Shown here: one piece after another, positions 12,401 to 22,756 of the stretch
Numbering within the stretch: the stretch's first letter is position 1
How the letters are laid out: each line of letters opens with the position of its first letter
Assembly: GCA_027559495.1 (NCBI GenBank)
Contig: JAMXSV010000024.1
Location: 620,001-684,000 of the forward strand
From: Aurifilum marmelostoma
Lineage: Eukaryota; Ascomycota; Sordariomycetes; Diaporthales; Cryphonectriaceae
Length of the DNA: 64,000 nucleotides
Direction of reading: 5' to 3'
Program-made: the position numbers and the translations under genes
The notes under the pieces: model-generated
Databases searched by the model: none
Told to the model about the DNA's origin: nothing
What the model saw: only the letters and a program-made list of their open reading frames with translations

Positions 12401-15400
12401 GTTTCACATCTGCCTCCGATAAGGTCTACGTCTTGCAGGAGTACTCTCAGCTTGACAAGCCCTTCGAGATTGTCGAGACAGTCCTCAGCCACTACCCGGA
12501 GGCCGATAAGCAGATCATCAACGCCCAGGATGTCCAGCACTTTTTGATGCTGTGCTCGAGGCCGACGCAGAAGCCGATCACATTCATCCCTGCCCTCGAC
12601 AACAACTTTGAGTTCTACTTCAAGAAGGACTCTCTCTGGCAGTCTGAAGATCTGGATGCTGTCATCGATCAGGATGTCGGACGGACCTGTATCCTCCAGG
12701 GCCCTACGGCTGCCAAGTATTCGACGGTCGTTGACGAGCCTATCAAGGACATACTTGACAGCATTCACAATGGCCACATTGAGTACTTGACCCGCGATAG
12801 CTATGCAGGCGATGCGGCAAAGATCTCTACTATTGAGTACTTCGGAGGCAAGCTTGTCGATCACGAGATACCCCTCGATTTCGAGGGCGTCACTGTGTCT
12901 TATGACAGCAACAAGAATACTTACCGTATCGCCAACACAACCACCAGTCCGCTGCCTGCCTTGGACGACTGGCTCTCCCTCCTTGCAGGACCCAACCGGT
13001 CTTGGCGTCATGCCCTCCTCTTGTCTGAAGTCCTTGTGCAGGGCAAGAAGTACCAGACCAACCCGATGAAGCGCATCTTTGCTCCTGCTCGTGGCTTGTT
13101 TGTGGAGATCACGTACCCAAACACTCCCGAAAAGACTACTATCATCGTTCGGGAGCAGCCTCGTCATAATCAGTACGTGGATGTTCTCGAGGCTAAGATG
13201 GTTGGCCAGAACAACATCGTGGTCAATATGATCAAGGACACGACCGCTCTTGGCAAGCCTGTCGCGCTGCCTCTTGAGTTCACCTACCATCCTGAGGCCG
13301 GCTACGCCCCAATCCACGAGAACATGGATGGACGCAACGACCGCATCAAAGAATTCTACTGGCGTGCCTGGTTCGGCGATGAGGCTCTGGACCTGAATGC
13401 CAATGTCTCCGGCAAGTTTGATGGAGGCAACGCTGTCGTCACCGGCGAGGCTATCAATGACTTTGTCCATGCTGTGGGCAACCACGGTGAGGCCTTCATT
13501 GACCGCCCCGGCAAGGTCATGTATGCCCCGATGGATTTCGCCATCGTCGTGGGCTGGAAGGCTATCACCAAGCCCATCTTCCCCCGCACCATCGACGGTG
13601 ACCTGCTGAAGCTTGTGCACCTGTCCAACCAGTTCCGCATGATGCCTGGCGCCGAGCCCCTGAAGAAGGGCGACGAGCTCTCCACTGTCGCTCGTGTCAA
13701 TGCGGTCATCAACCAAGATTCAGGGAAGATGGTTGAGGTCTGCGGCACTATCCGCCGCGATGGAGAGGACGTGATGGAGGTCACCTCCCAGTTCCTATAC
13801 CGTGGCAACTACACCGATTTCGAGAACACGTTCCAGAGCAAGACGGAAACTCCCATGCAGATCCACCTCGCCACGAGCAAGGATGTCGCTGTACTGAGAT
13901 CCAAGGAGTGGTTCCAGCTTGATGATAATGCCCTTGACATGGACCTCCTCGGCAACGTCCTGACATTCCGTCTCGAGACTTTTGTCCAGTTCAAGTCGAA
14001 GACGGTCTTTGAAAAGGTCCAGACTCGTGGCAAGGTGGAGCTTGAGCTGCCCACCAAGGAGATTGTCCAGATTGCATCTGTCTACTACGAACATGAGAAG
14101 GCATCTCACGGCAACCCCGTGATTGACTACCTGCAGCGCAACGGCTCCTCCATCGAGCAGCCTGTCATGTTTGAGAACCCGATTCCTCTGAGCGGCAAGA
14201 CTCCTCTGCAGATCAAGGCTCCTGCATCCAACGAGGGCTACGCACGTGTGTCGGGAGACTACAATCCCATCCACGTGTCTAGGGTTTTCGCCAACTACGC
14301 CAACCTCCCAGGCACCATTACGCACGGCATGTACTCGAGTGCCGCGGTGCGAAGCCTCGTTGAGACGTGGGCCGCCGAGAACAACATCGGCCGTGTCCGT
14401 AGCTTCCACGCGTCTTTGGTCGGCATGGTGCTGCCGCACGATGACATTCAGGTCAAGATGCAGCATGTCGGCATGATTGCCGGTCGCAAGATCGTCAAGG
14501 TTGAGGCCAGCAACAAGGAGACCGAGGAGAAGGTCCTCCTTGGTGAGGCCGAGGTGGAGCAGCCGGTGACGGCGTACGTCTTCACCGGCCAGGGCTCGCA
14601 GGAACAGGGTATGGGCATGAGTCTGTATGACAGCAGTCCTGTGGCCAAGGATGTCTGGGACCGGGCAGACAAGTATCTCATGGATACCTACGGTAAGTTT
14701 TGTCTATCCTCAAATGTGACCAGTGAACGGTCCGGAAGCAAGTAATTAACGTGTACCTGCCAGGCTTTGCTATCACCAACATCGTGAGGAACAACCCCAA
14801 GGAGCTCACAATCCACTTTGGTGGTCCACGTGGAAAGGCCATCCGCGCCAACTACATGGCGATGACCTTTGAGACGGTCGCAGTCGACGGCTCTATCAAG
14901 TCGGAGCGCATCTTCAAGGACATCAGCGAGAACACGCCATCCTACACATACCGGTCGCCAAACGGCCTGCTCTCGGCGACGCAGTTCACGCAGCCTGCCC
15001 TGACCCTCATGGAGAAGGCCAGCTTTGAGGACATGAAGGCCAAGGGTCTTGTGCCTCGGGACAGCACATTCGCTGGACATTCGCTGGGCGAGTATAGTGC
15101 CCTTGCTGCGCTGGCCGAGGTCATGCCGATCGAGTCTCTGGTCTCGGTCGTGTTCTACCGTGGCCTGACGATGCAGGTCGCGGTGGAGCGCGATGAGGCT
15201 GGCAGGTCCAACTACTCCATGTGTGCAGTCAACCCGAGCAGGATCTCCAAGACGTTCAACGAGGACGCACTGCGGTTCGTGGTGGCCAACATTGCCGAGT
15301 CCACGGGCTGGCTCCTGGAGATTGTCAACTTCAACGTCGCCAACATGCAGTACGTGTGCGCCGGTGACCTGCGGGCGCTCGACACGCTCGGCTACGTCTG

Positions 15401-15878
15401 CAACTTCCTCAAGGTACAGAAGATCGACATTGATAAGATGATGAAGGAGCTCTCGATCGACGAGGTCAAGGAGCACCTGCTGCAGATCATCAAGCAGGCG
15501 GCGTCGGAGACACAGAAGAAGCCCGAGCCCCTGGAGCTGGAGAGGGGCTATGCGACGATCCCGCTCAAGGGCATCGACGTGCCTTTCCACTCGACCTTCC
15601 TGCGCAGCGGTGTCAAGCCTTTCCGGTCGTTCCTGCTGAAGAAGATCAACAAGACAACCATCGACCCGTCCAAGCTGGTGGGCAAGTACATTCCCAACGT
15701 CACGGCCAAGCCATTCGCCCTGACCAAGGAGTACTTTGAGGATGTGTACAAGCTGACCAACTCGCCTCGCATCGCCAACGTGCTGGCGAACTGGGACTCG
15801 TACCAGGGAGACGGCACGGGACCTGTTGCCGGCCTAAATGGTACTAACGGCGAGGTGAACGGAGTGTCGTCGGAATAG
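9493..15878 (+). CDS. FAS1: Fatty acid synthase beta subunit (fungal type I FAS)
   Basis: Model: join(9493..14692, 14764..15878), 2104 aa. It is the beta chain of the cytosolic FAS. Seen in order: acetyl transferase with GHSQG (Ser286); FMN enoyl reductase starting near residue 605 (MVAGMTP followed by a Gly-rich stretch); a central region ending in the hot-dog dehydratase with GDYNPIH (Asp1589, His1594); and the malonyl/palmitoyl transferase from about 1697, with GQGSQ at 1699-1703 and GHSLGE (Ser1840). The remainder of that transferase fold is supplied by the alpha chain's N terminus. The start MYGTGTG is the usual filamentous-fungus start. The single intron (71 nt, GTAAGT...CCAG) interrupts the transferase; read-through would stop after a few codons. 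It is divergent from FAS2 and presumably co-regulated with it because the subunits are equimolar. Confidence 0.97.
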
Positions 15879-16885
15879 AGAAGCCGCTCAGGGAGGTCTT
15901 GAATTTTGTTTCCAGAGAAGAAAGGTATATGGGTAGTTCAGCAGCGGCTTACACTGATTATGGTATTAATGATGAGTTTGTATTGATGGTGGGTGACGAA
16001 TAAAATAACATCTATGGTTGTGTGTGGGTCCGGCATTGATAAGCCGTGAGTACGACTAGGCGGTTTCCGTTGGGTTTGTGCGGGTGCCGGCGTTGGCCGC
16101 GTTTGCTGGGGTTTCATTTTTATCACTACGATTATTGCATTACTTGCTACTATGACTGGACTATGGGGTGTATTTGTATGTGTCCAGGGCAGCCAGAAAA
16201 CTCCAGTTGGAAGATTTTCAATAAAGTGCCTCATAGATATCCTAAGCCGTCCTTGATTTCTGTCGTGCATATAAACTCTACCTGTCCCGTTCTTGCGTTT
16301 GTCCGCATGTGTGTTCCCGCTCGAAGCTTGATCTGAGTCAATTCTTGTCGTGTATGTGAGACGTGACGAAGTTAAAAACCACCCGAGTGTTTGAGTGTGT
16401 GAGGCTTCACTATTGCGCGCTTCGGCTGACAACCCAAGAAGAGCCCCTGTGTGGAACCGCCTAAGATAGTGGCTTGGAGCACTGACACGGACGGACGAGT
16501 GGTTGAATCCTCTGTGCTACTGTGACTGCTTGGGGCCTCTAAACAGACATACTTTGTTTTCTCATCGCCGGACTGGATTAAAATCACTCTCAGAAGTCCC
16601 ACCGCCGCCAGCTCCGGCAAGCAGAAGCACCGCCATCACCACCCACCCACCAATCACCACGCACACGCGAGACAACCCACCCATTTTGTCTTGTTCTTCC
16701 TTTTTCTTCTTCTTCTTCTTCTTTTTTTCTTTCTCTCCTTTTCTTTCTTTCCTTCCTCGGGATTTCTACACGGCTGCGCTCACTCCAGCCATTCATTCCT
16801 TCAACATCTCACTGGCCTTATCAGCTCTCTCCTCTCTGTTGTCGTCTGTGATCCAGCACCCGCTCACTCGTTTTCTGTCGTCGAC
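15879..16885. other. Intergenic: FAS1 3' flank and guanine deaminase leader
   Basis: No gene is seen. The left part is presumably the FAS1 3' untranslated region. From about 16689 to 16760 the plus strand is almost pure pyrimidine with TTC repeats, as is common in fungal leaders. An open frame through this tract joins the guanine deaminase frame and gives an artificial hydrophobic N terminus (see rejected items). Confidence 0.7.
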
Positions 16886-17098
16886 ATGAGTCCCCCAAAC
16901 CAGCTGTTCCTGGGCACGTTCATCCACCCAGCCTCACAGGATGAGCTCGAGTACCTCCACAACACAGCAGTGTTTGTCGAGGGCGCGTCTGGCAAGATCG
17001 TCGCCGTGGAAAAGGATGTGGACCGCACACGGACGGTAGACGAGGTCCTGGTCCGCCTCGGCTGGAGCGCAGCAGAAACCAAGATCTTCGACACGGCA

Positions 17099-17134
<36 letters not shown>

Positions 17135-18385
17135 ACCTCCAAGAGCCATCGTCATCACCACGGCGTGAGGTTCTTCTTCCCCGGGTTCGTCGACACGCAC
17201 ATCCACGCCTCGCAGTACCCCAACGCGGGCATCTTTGGCAAGTCCACCCTGCTGGACTGGCTCAACACCTACACGTTTCCCACCGAGGCATCGCTGGGCA
17301 AGGACCTGGCCAAGGCGAAGAAGGTGTACGGGCGGTGCGTGCGGCGCACCCTGGCGCACGGAACGACGTGTGCGGCTTACTTTGCCACCCGGGACGTGGC
17401 GGCCACCAACCTGCTGACGGACATCTGTCTCGCCGCGGGCCAGAGGGCGCTGGTGGGGCGCGTGTGCATGGACGAGCTCAAGATGTGTCCGAGCTGGTAC
17501 TGCGACGAGAGCCCCGGGGAGAGCGTGCAGAAGACCAAGGAGGTCGTCGAGCATGCCAGGCGCGCCGACCCAGAGGGGCAGATAGTGCGGCCCATCGTCA
17601 CGCCACGGTTTGCGCCGAGCTGTACCGCGGGCGCGATGAGGGGCCTGGCCGAGCTGGCGGCGAGGGAGGCGCTGGCGGTACAGACGCACGTCAGCGAGAA
17701 CACGGGCGAGTGCGAGCTGGTGGCGGACATGTTCCCACAGGAGACGAGGGACGGGAAGGGGTATGTGGGTGTGTACGACGAGTTCGGCCTGCTGGGCGGC
17801 AGGACGATCCTCGCGCACGCGGTGCACCTGTCGGAGCAGGAGGTGAAGCTCGTCGCGGAGCGGGGCGCGGGCGTGAGCCACTGCCCCTGCAGCAACACGG
17901 CCATCACCTCGGGCGCGGCGAGGGTGCGGTGGCTGCTGGACCGCGGGGTGAGCGTGGGCCTCGGCACCGACGTCTCGGGGGGTTACTCGCCCAGCGTGCT
18001 CGAGGCCGCGAGGCAGGCCAGCCTCGTGAGCCGGCACGTGGCCATGGGCCTGGAGGGCGAGGAGAAGGAGCGGGCCAAGCTGACGGTCGAGGAGGTCCTG
18101 TGGCTCGCCACGCGCGGCGGAGCGAAGCTGGTCGGGCTCGAGGGCACGGTGGGTGGGTTCGAGGTCGGTATGGAGTGGGACGCGCAGCTCGTCGGGCTGG
18201 GCGGCGTGGGTGAGGAGGGCGAGGGCCTGGGTGGAGGAACCGATGGAGATGTGGATGCTGGAAATGTCGACATATTTGGTTGGGAGAGCTGGGACAATAT
18301 CGTGGCCAAGTGGTTGTTTGGTGGCGATGATCGGAACACCACCAAGGTGTGGGTTAAGGGGAGGCTCGTCCATGAGAGGGCTTAG
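16886..18385 (+). CDS. Guanine deaminase
   Basis: A single exon of 499 aa. The enzyme hydrolyses guanine to xanthine and ammonia in cytosolic purine salvage/catabolism. It belongs to the amidohydrolase superfamily. Metal-ligand motif PGFVDTHIH (His105, His107), HVSENTGE, the LAHAVHLS histidine and GTDVSGG (Asp362) are all present in the expected order, and the C terminus has the family's IFGWE...WLFGGDDRNT block. The start MSPPNQLFLGTF was chosen because it matches the family N terminus; the frame stays open 65 codons further upstream, but only through pyrimidine-rich leader. Oddity: a run of nine alanines encoded by GCA repeats lies at about residues 75-83, shortly before the metal-binding motif. 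Confidence 0.93.
17095..17131 (+). repeat. (GCA)n microsatellite encoding poly-alanine
   Basis: A GCA trinucleotide run with one ACA interruption inside the guanine deaminase coding sequence. It encodes two alanines, a threonine, then nine alanines. It is likely to vary in length between strains. Confidence 0.85.
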
Positions 18386-19872
18386 GCGGGCCTGCTTCTG
18401 TTGGCCTCGTTCCCGGTTTTCGTTCTTTCCTGGTAGCTTCGACGGGCAAGGATTCGGGAACCTGTATTAGGATTGGGTTTCCTGATGCCATCTCGAGGTG
18501 TTTTCGAGGCGGGTAATTACTATTAAGGTCGGTTTGGTTGGAGGGGTGGGGGGAGCAAGAAAGGTCTGGTGCGCTTCTGTAATCATCAGGTTGGTCTAGG
18601 AAGTGGTCTGGAAAAGAAGGCATTTCTTGCCACAGGAAGGTTAGCTTAAGCACAACACAACAAGAGAAGTGTCCAAGAAGAAGGAAATGGTTGCAGCAAC
18701 GAAGTGATGGGTGTAGTTTTGCATCACATCCCCCCTCCCTCCCCACCTTCCTGCGGTTTGGGCCAGCGATCAAGCAACAGTGCTGATGGTCTAGTTGGGT
18801 CTGTTTTCTACCCTATGATGAAGAAAAGGTCTAATGGGATGACTATGAAGTTGTGATCTTGATGGAGTATCACGTTCCAATGGAGATGTTGTTGGCCATG
18901 AGGACCAAAGTCTGAACATTTGTGTTCTCTATGACAGTGACACTTGGGCAAAGATATTCCCTTGCAGAGGCTTGTGAGAAAGAGACAGTTGTTGAACTTA
19001 TCAACGCTATGCTGTGCAGTGACTGGTCAATGATGATGATATGCAGACCAAGTTGGTGGACCTGAACGAGTAAGTAGAATTGACGGGCTGAGTGGTTCTG
19101 CATCAAGTCAGACGAGGACAAGAAAAGAATACAGAACATGTAATAGATGGTGAGAAAAGTTCGAGAATGGCAGAACCAGTCCATTCTCAGTAAATTTGAA
19201 TGTAGCTGCCACACAGGCCAGATCAAGATCCACTGCATGACCTTCCCTTAACTCCAGACTCCAGATCGAATGCTAAATCATGACCAAGCCCAAATCATGC
19301 GGGCACTGGTCCTTCTGTCTCTGGTCTTCCTTCAGTCACCAGCTTCCATCCCTTTCAACCACCTCTTGTATCCTTGTATCTGACCTACACCCAAGCAAGC
19401 CCAGGTATATGTCCTCCAGCGCCTGTCCCATATGTTTCTTCCGTCCTAACACCAATGATCAAAGCTTTGAGAATGCAGTGCATTGGGAATGTGGGGTATC
19501 TCAGGGTATTGTGCCATCCTTCCAAAACCAAAATAAAGAGAGAAGAAGAAAAAAGTGCAAGTGTCAAGTGCTTGCTGAGACTGTCCCGCAGACTGCAGTG
19601 TTGAAAATGGCCAGCCCAGAATGAAAGCACTGCCGTCGTAGGGTCTCTCATTGCACAGTATTAGAGCTTGGATAGTAGAGGAGAAGACGACCAGGCTGAT
19701 GTCGAAAAAGGCTCGGCAGTATGACGACATGTGTAGACCAGTTCTGGCCAGTACTGGTGACCTCTTGTGCAACTCTTGTGCCATGAGCTCGGAGGTGTTT
19801 CGATCAGCGAGCTGTTGAAGAAGGAAGCACGGCTCCAGCATGAGGCTGCTACCTCCCTGCAACAACAGACCC
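18386..19872. other. Intergenic between converging guanine deaminase and bZIP-like genes
   Basis: The two genes converge here, so the stretch should hold both 3' untranslated regions. Short open frames occur on both strands, but none shows a domain or a convincing start. I see no RNA gene or mobile element. Confidence 0.6.
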
Positions 19873-21327
19873 TCACACATAGCCACTCTGGTAGGCACTC
19901 CAGTCTATCTGGTCTGTATTATGGTCTGCTAGACCAGGATCTTGGCTGGCTTCTCCCTCCGCTATTGGGTTCTGCATCTGGTATATTGTCGACGGCGGCG
20001 CGGCAGGGACCGAGGCGGGAACAGGCGTTGCGCTAGAAAGACTTTCCAATCGCGGGTCTATCGGAGGGGATGTTGTGTGCGGCGGCGGGTGGCCGACTGC
20101 AGCCGCCTGCTCTCCCCCACCAGAGCGACGACTGCGACGACGACGACTTTCGACTGTTTCCTGGTGGTGGTTATCGCTGGCATGACCACGGGCGTGTGCT
20201 CTGGTCGAGGCCCGGGTCTGCGGGCGGCGAGGCGTCGGGGACGGGTCCATCCCCACCATCCCCTGGTCCTCCACCACTGCCGGCGCACCGGCGGATATGG
20301 CGCCCTCGAAGGGCGGAAGCGGGGCCTGGCCCGGCGGCAACAACTGCTGACCAGCAACGTACTGGGCAGCGAAGTCGGGAGCCGCCGGCTGCTCCACGAC
20401 CGCCGCTTCAAATTGGCCCGCAGGGGGCACCACAACAGAAGAGAATGTTACCCAGCTGGCCCGCATGGCGTCAATTGCGACCTGGGTCTCCCGGGGGATC
20501 AGGCCGTCTTTGGCGTTCGCCGGCTCGTATGCGGGGTCCTCCGAATTGTACTCAAACGGCACGTCAGGTGCGCCGGCGGCCAGGGCAATCATCTTCCAGT
20601 GTTTGACTTCATTGTCTTTCCTGGATCGTGATTTCCTGGCCGACACGTTGTTGCGCAGCTGATCGCGCCGTTTGATGTACATGGTGCAGTATTTCCACAC
20701 CGTCTGGGCGTCTGCCGTGGTGAAGGGGCCTTCGTCGATCAGCACGGGGCGGGGATCCTCTGGGTTGGCCGCCTCGGCCAGCTTCTCGCAGTGCTTCTTT
20801 ATATCGTTGATCTCGTTCTTCGAGATGTACCTCAGAAGCGTGTGGTTGTACAGGATGTCGAGCCACTGGTTCGGACCGTACGGGCGGAAGTTCGAGTCCG
20901 GGTGTGAGGTGTAGCCCGCATCTGCGATCCGGCTGGGCTGAAGTTCCACAATGATAGGTCGAGGGAAGGAGTCGGAGAACTCAGTAGCGAGAGGATACGG
21001 GCAGCCAGAGAGATCATGCTCATCAGCGGCTGGGCTAGAAGACGTTTTGATCTTTCGTTTGACAGGAGGGGCCTGGTTGACGGGAGACATCACGGCCGCG
21101 GGAGAGGCGAAATTGCCCGAAGTTGGCTGCCGAGGCTCTGAGAGCCTGGCGCTTGCGGCAAGGACTTGGTTGGTGTCGTTGACACCAGGGGGGCGGTAGC
21201 CAGGCTCTCCGTATGCAGAAACGCCAGAAGGAGCAGAAGCAGAGTTTGCTGCGCCCACGTTAACGCGAGCGTCGGGGGTTTGGTTATGTTGGTAGCTCAT
21301 GGTCGTTGTGCTGTCTGTGCCTTGCAT
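19873..21327 (-). CDS. bZIP-like nuclear protein with basic region but no evident leucine zipper
   Basis: One exon, 484 aa from ATG at 21327; an ATG nine codons later at 21300 is the alternative start. The N-terminal third is Ser/Pro/Ala-rich with a KRKIK patch. A middle region (about 120-220) looks folded and helical, then at about 222-236 comes RNNVSARKSRSRK. This matches the GCN4-type basic region at Asn, Ala, Arg/Lys, Ser and Arg positions. The first heptad leucine is replaced by Trp and the helix runs into Gly-Ala-Pro within about 15 residues, so no zipper can form. The C terminus is Pro/Ala-rich with a second Arg-rich stretch (ESRRRRSRRS). It is probably a DNA-binding regulator; its dimerisation mode and targets are unknown. 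The leader is pyrimidine-rich and a GTATGT donor near 21742 suggests a leader intron. Confidence 0.75.
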   Translation of the reverse strand: MQGTDSTTTMSYQHNQTPDARVNVGAANSASAPSGVSAYGEPGYRPPGVNDTNQVLAASARLSEPRQPTSGNFASPAAVMSPVNQAPPVKRKIKTSSSPAADEHDLSGCPYPLATEFSDSFPRPIIVELQPSRIADAGYTSHPDSNFRPYGPNQWLDILYNHTLLRYISKNEINDIKKHCEKLAEAANPEDPRPVLIDEGPFTTADAQTVWKYCTMYIKRRDQLRNNVSARKSRSRKDNEVKHWKMIALAAGAPDVPFEYNSEDPAYEPANAKDGLIPRETQVAIDAMRASWVTFSSVVVPPAGQFEAAVVEQPAAPDFAAQYVAGQQLLPPGQAPLPPFEGAISAGAPAVVEDQGMVGMDPSPTPRRPQTRASTRAHARGHASDNHHQETVESRRRRSRRSGGGEQAAAVGHPPPHTTSPPIDPRLESLSSATPVPASVPAAPPSTIYQMQNPIAEGEASQDPGLADHNTDQIDWSAYQSGYV

Positions 21328-22736
21328 CTGAGCGAGAGGAAATGGGAGGAGAATAGAAAGGAAGAAAGAGAGAAGAGAGGAAGAGAGAGAGAAAGGACTT
21401 GCGCTCTTGTCTGCGTGGGTCGAGGTTTGATTTTGTCTGTGAAGGATAGGGAGAAGAAGGAAGAAGAAGGGGGGAAAAGGAGCTGTGCTGCTTTTTGCGC
21501 TCGCTGGTCGAGAAGTCCGGCGTTGTTCCTGAGGGGCAGCGGGGTGACCTTCCAGCCGTTTTGCTACCTGAGGACGGGTCAGAGGCGTTGAGGAGCGGGC
21601 TTGGGCCTTGTCTGGATGGCAGGGAGGGAGGGGAAGACAGGAAAGAGGCCAAGTTCTCGCAAGGATAGGCATGAATGGTGGCCACGGACGGAGGGGGTTG
21701 ACAGATAGGACTTGGGAAACTGTGCATTTGGGGGCTCACATACCTTCGAAGAGATGAGGTTTGGGTCGGTGGCAGACGTTGAAGGATTCCTTCGAAGACG
21801 GGCTGCTCTGCGCGGTTTGTTAGGATGATGGTGATGGCGGTGCTGCTGATGACACTGATGCATGGAGGAGGAGTAGAAGAAGGCAATATATCTGTCACAA
21901 TGGTTGCAAAGAGAAACCAAAAGAAGAAGAAGTGTGAAGGTGGCCAGGATTATGGCGGGCATCAAGGGCAAGGGAGGGGGAGTGACGCAGAGGCTGCGAA
22001 CATTCACTCAATTCGAGTGGCTCAGAGGGGCGCTAGGGGGTGAAAAAGCTGAGTGTGTGAATGTTCGAAATATTAAACTTACAGGTTTGGCTATTGTAGA
22101 GCAGACAATCGCGAAAGTAAGTCTTTAATTGTGTTGTTGGTCAGGATTTTCTTGCTGGCATCAAGGCTGGAGGGTGAGGCAGGGGGAGGGATATCAGTCA
22201 CTTGAAGACGGTGACAGAGATGATCCTTGCTTGAATGGACAATTAGGTCTGGAATTCTGGGAAAAAGGGTGCGCAGCTATTGTAGAATAGGAACAGAAAG
22301 AAAAAGCATTGTATGAAGGAGGTTTGGGGATGTGGTTGATCTCAGGGCAGTGTGGTGGGGCAGCGCAGGCCTGTCAATTGTCATGTCACGAAGGGCAGTA
22401 TCTCGAAGCGCACACATTGGGGATTTATTAAGAGCCATACCCGCGTTTATTACTAATGAGGAGTGCCAGAGAGTTTGCATGGAAGTCAGGGTACTTTGAT
22501 AGCTACAGAATATAGGAGGCGTATGAGCGCTGAAAGCCCAAGTTCGTTGCCGGAGCAAGTACCTGGGTTTTCATGACACAAGTTGCAGAGATTTCCAATT
22601 TGTTGCTGACTGTATGATGACACTTCTGCCAGTTTCTATCTAGTAGCAGCTGGGTATGTACCCAAAGGCACCCCCAGGGCTGTGGTGATGGTTGGAAGCT
22701 AGAGGAAGGTGCCCCAACATATAGAAGGGCTCCTCC

Positions 22737-22756
22737 TTTTTTTTTTTTTTTTTTTT
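22737..22756 (+). repeat. T20 homopolymer
   Basis: Twenty consecutive T residues in noncoding DNA. Confidence 0.9.

Noticed and set aside
11926..13716. A 596-codon antisense open frame across the FAS1 gene
   Set aside because: It overlaps a conserved enzyme domain in full and arises from GC-biased third codon positions. The same holds for the 430-codon frame at 1625-2917 opposite FAS2 and the 479-codon frame at 16934-18373 opposite guanine deaminase.
93..15878. FAS pair as part of a secondary-metabolite (hexanoyl-type) cluster
   Set aside because: Both subunits carry the highly conserved termini of the primary FAS and no polyketide synthase or other pathway gene is nearby.
16691..16885. A hydrophobic N-terminal extension of guanine deaminase
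   Set aside because: It is translated from a pyrimidine-rich leader starting at a TTG; Phe/Leu/Ser codons there are a by-product of C/T bias. The family N terminus begins at 16886.
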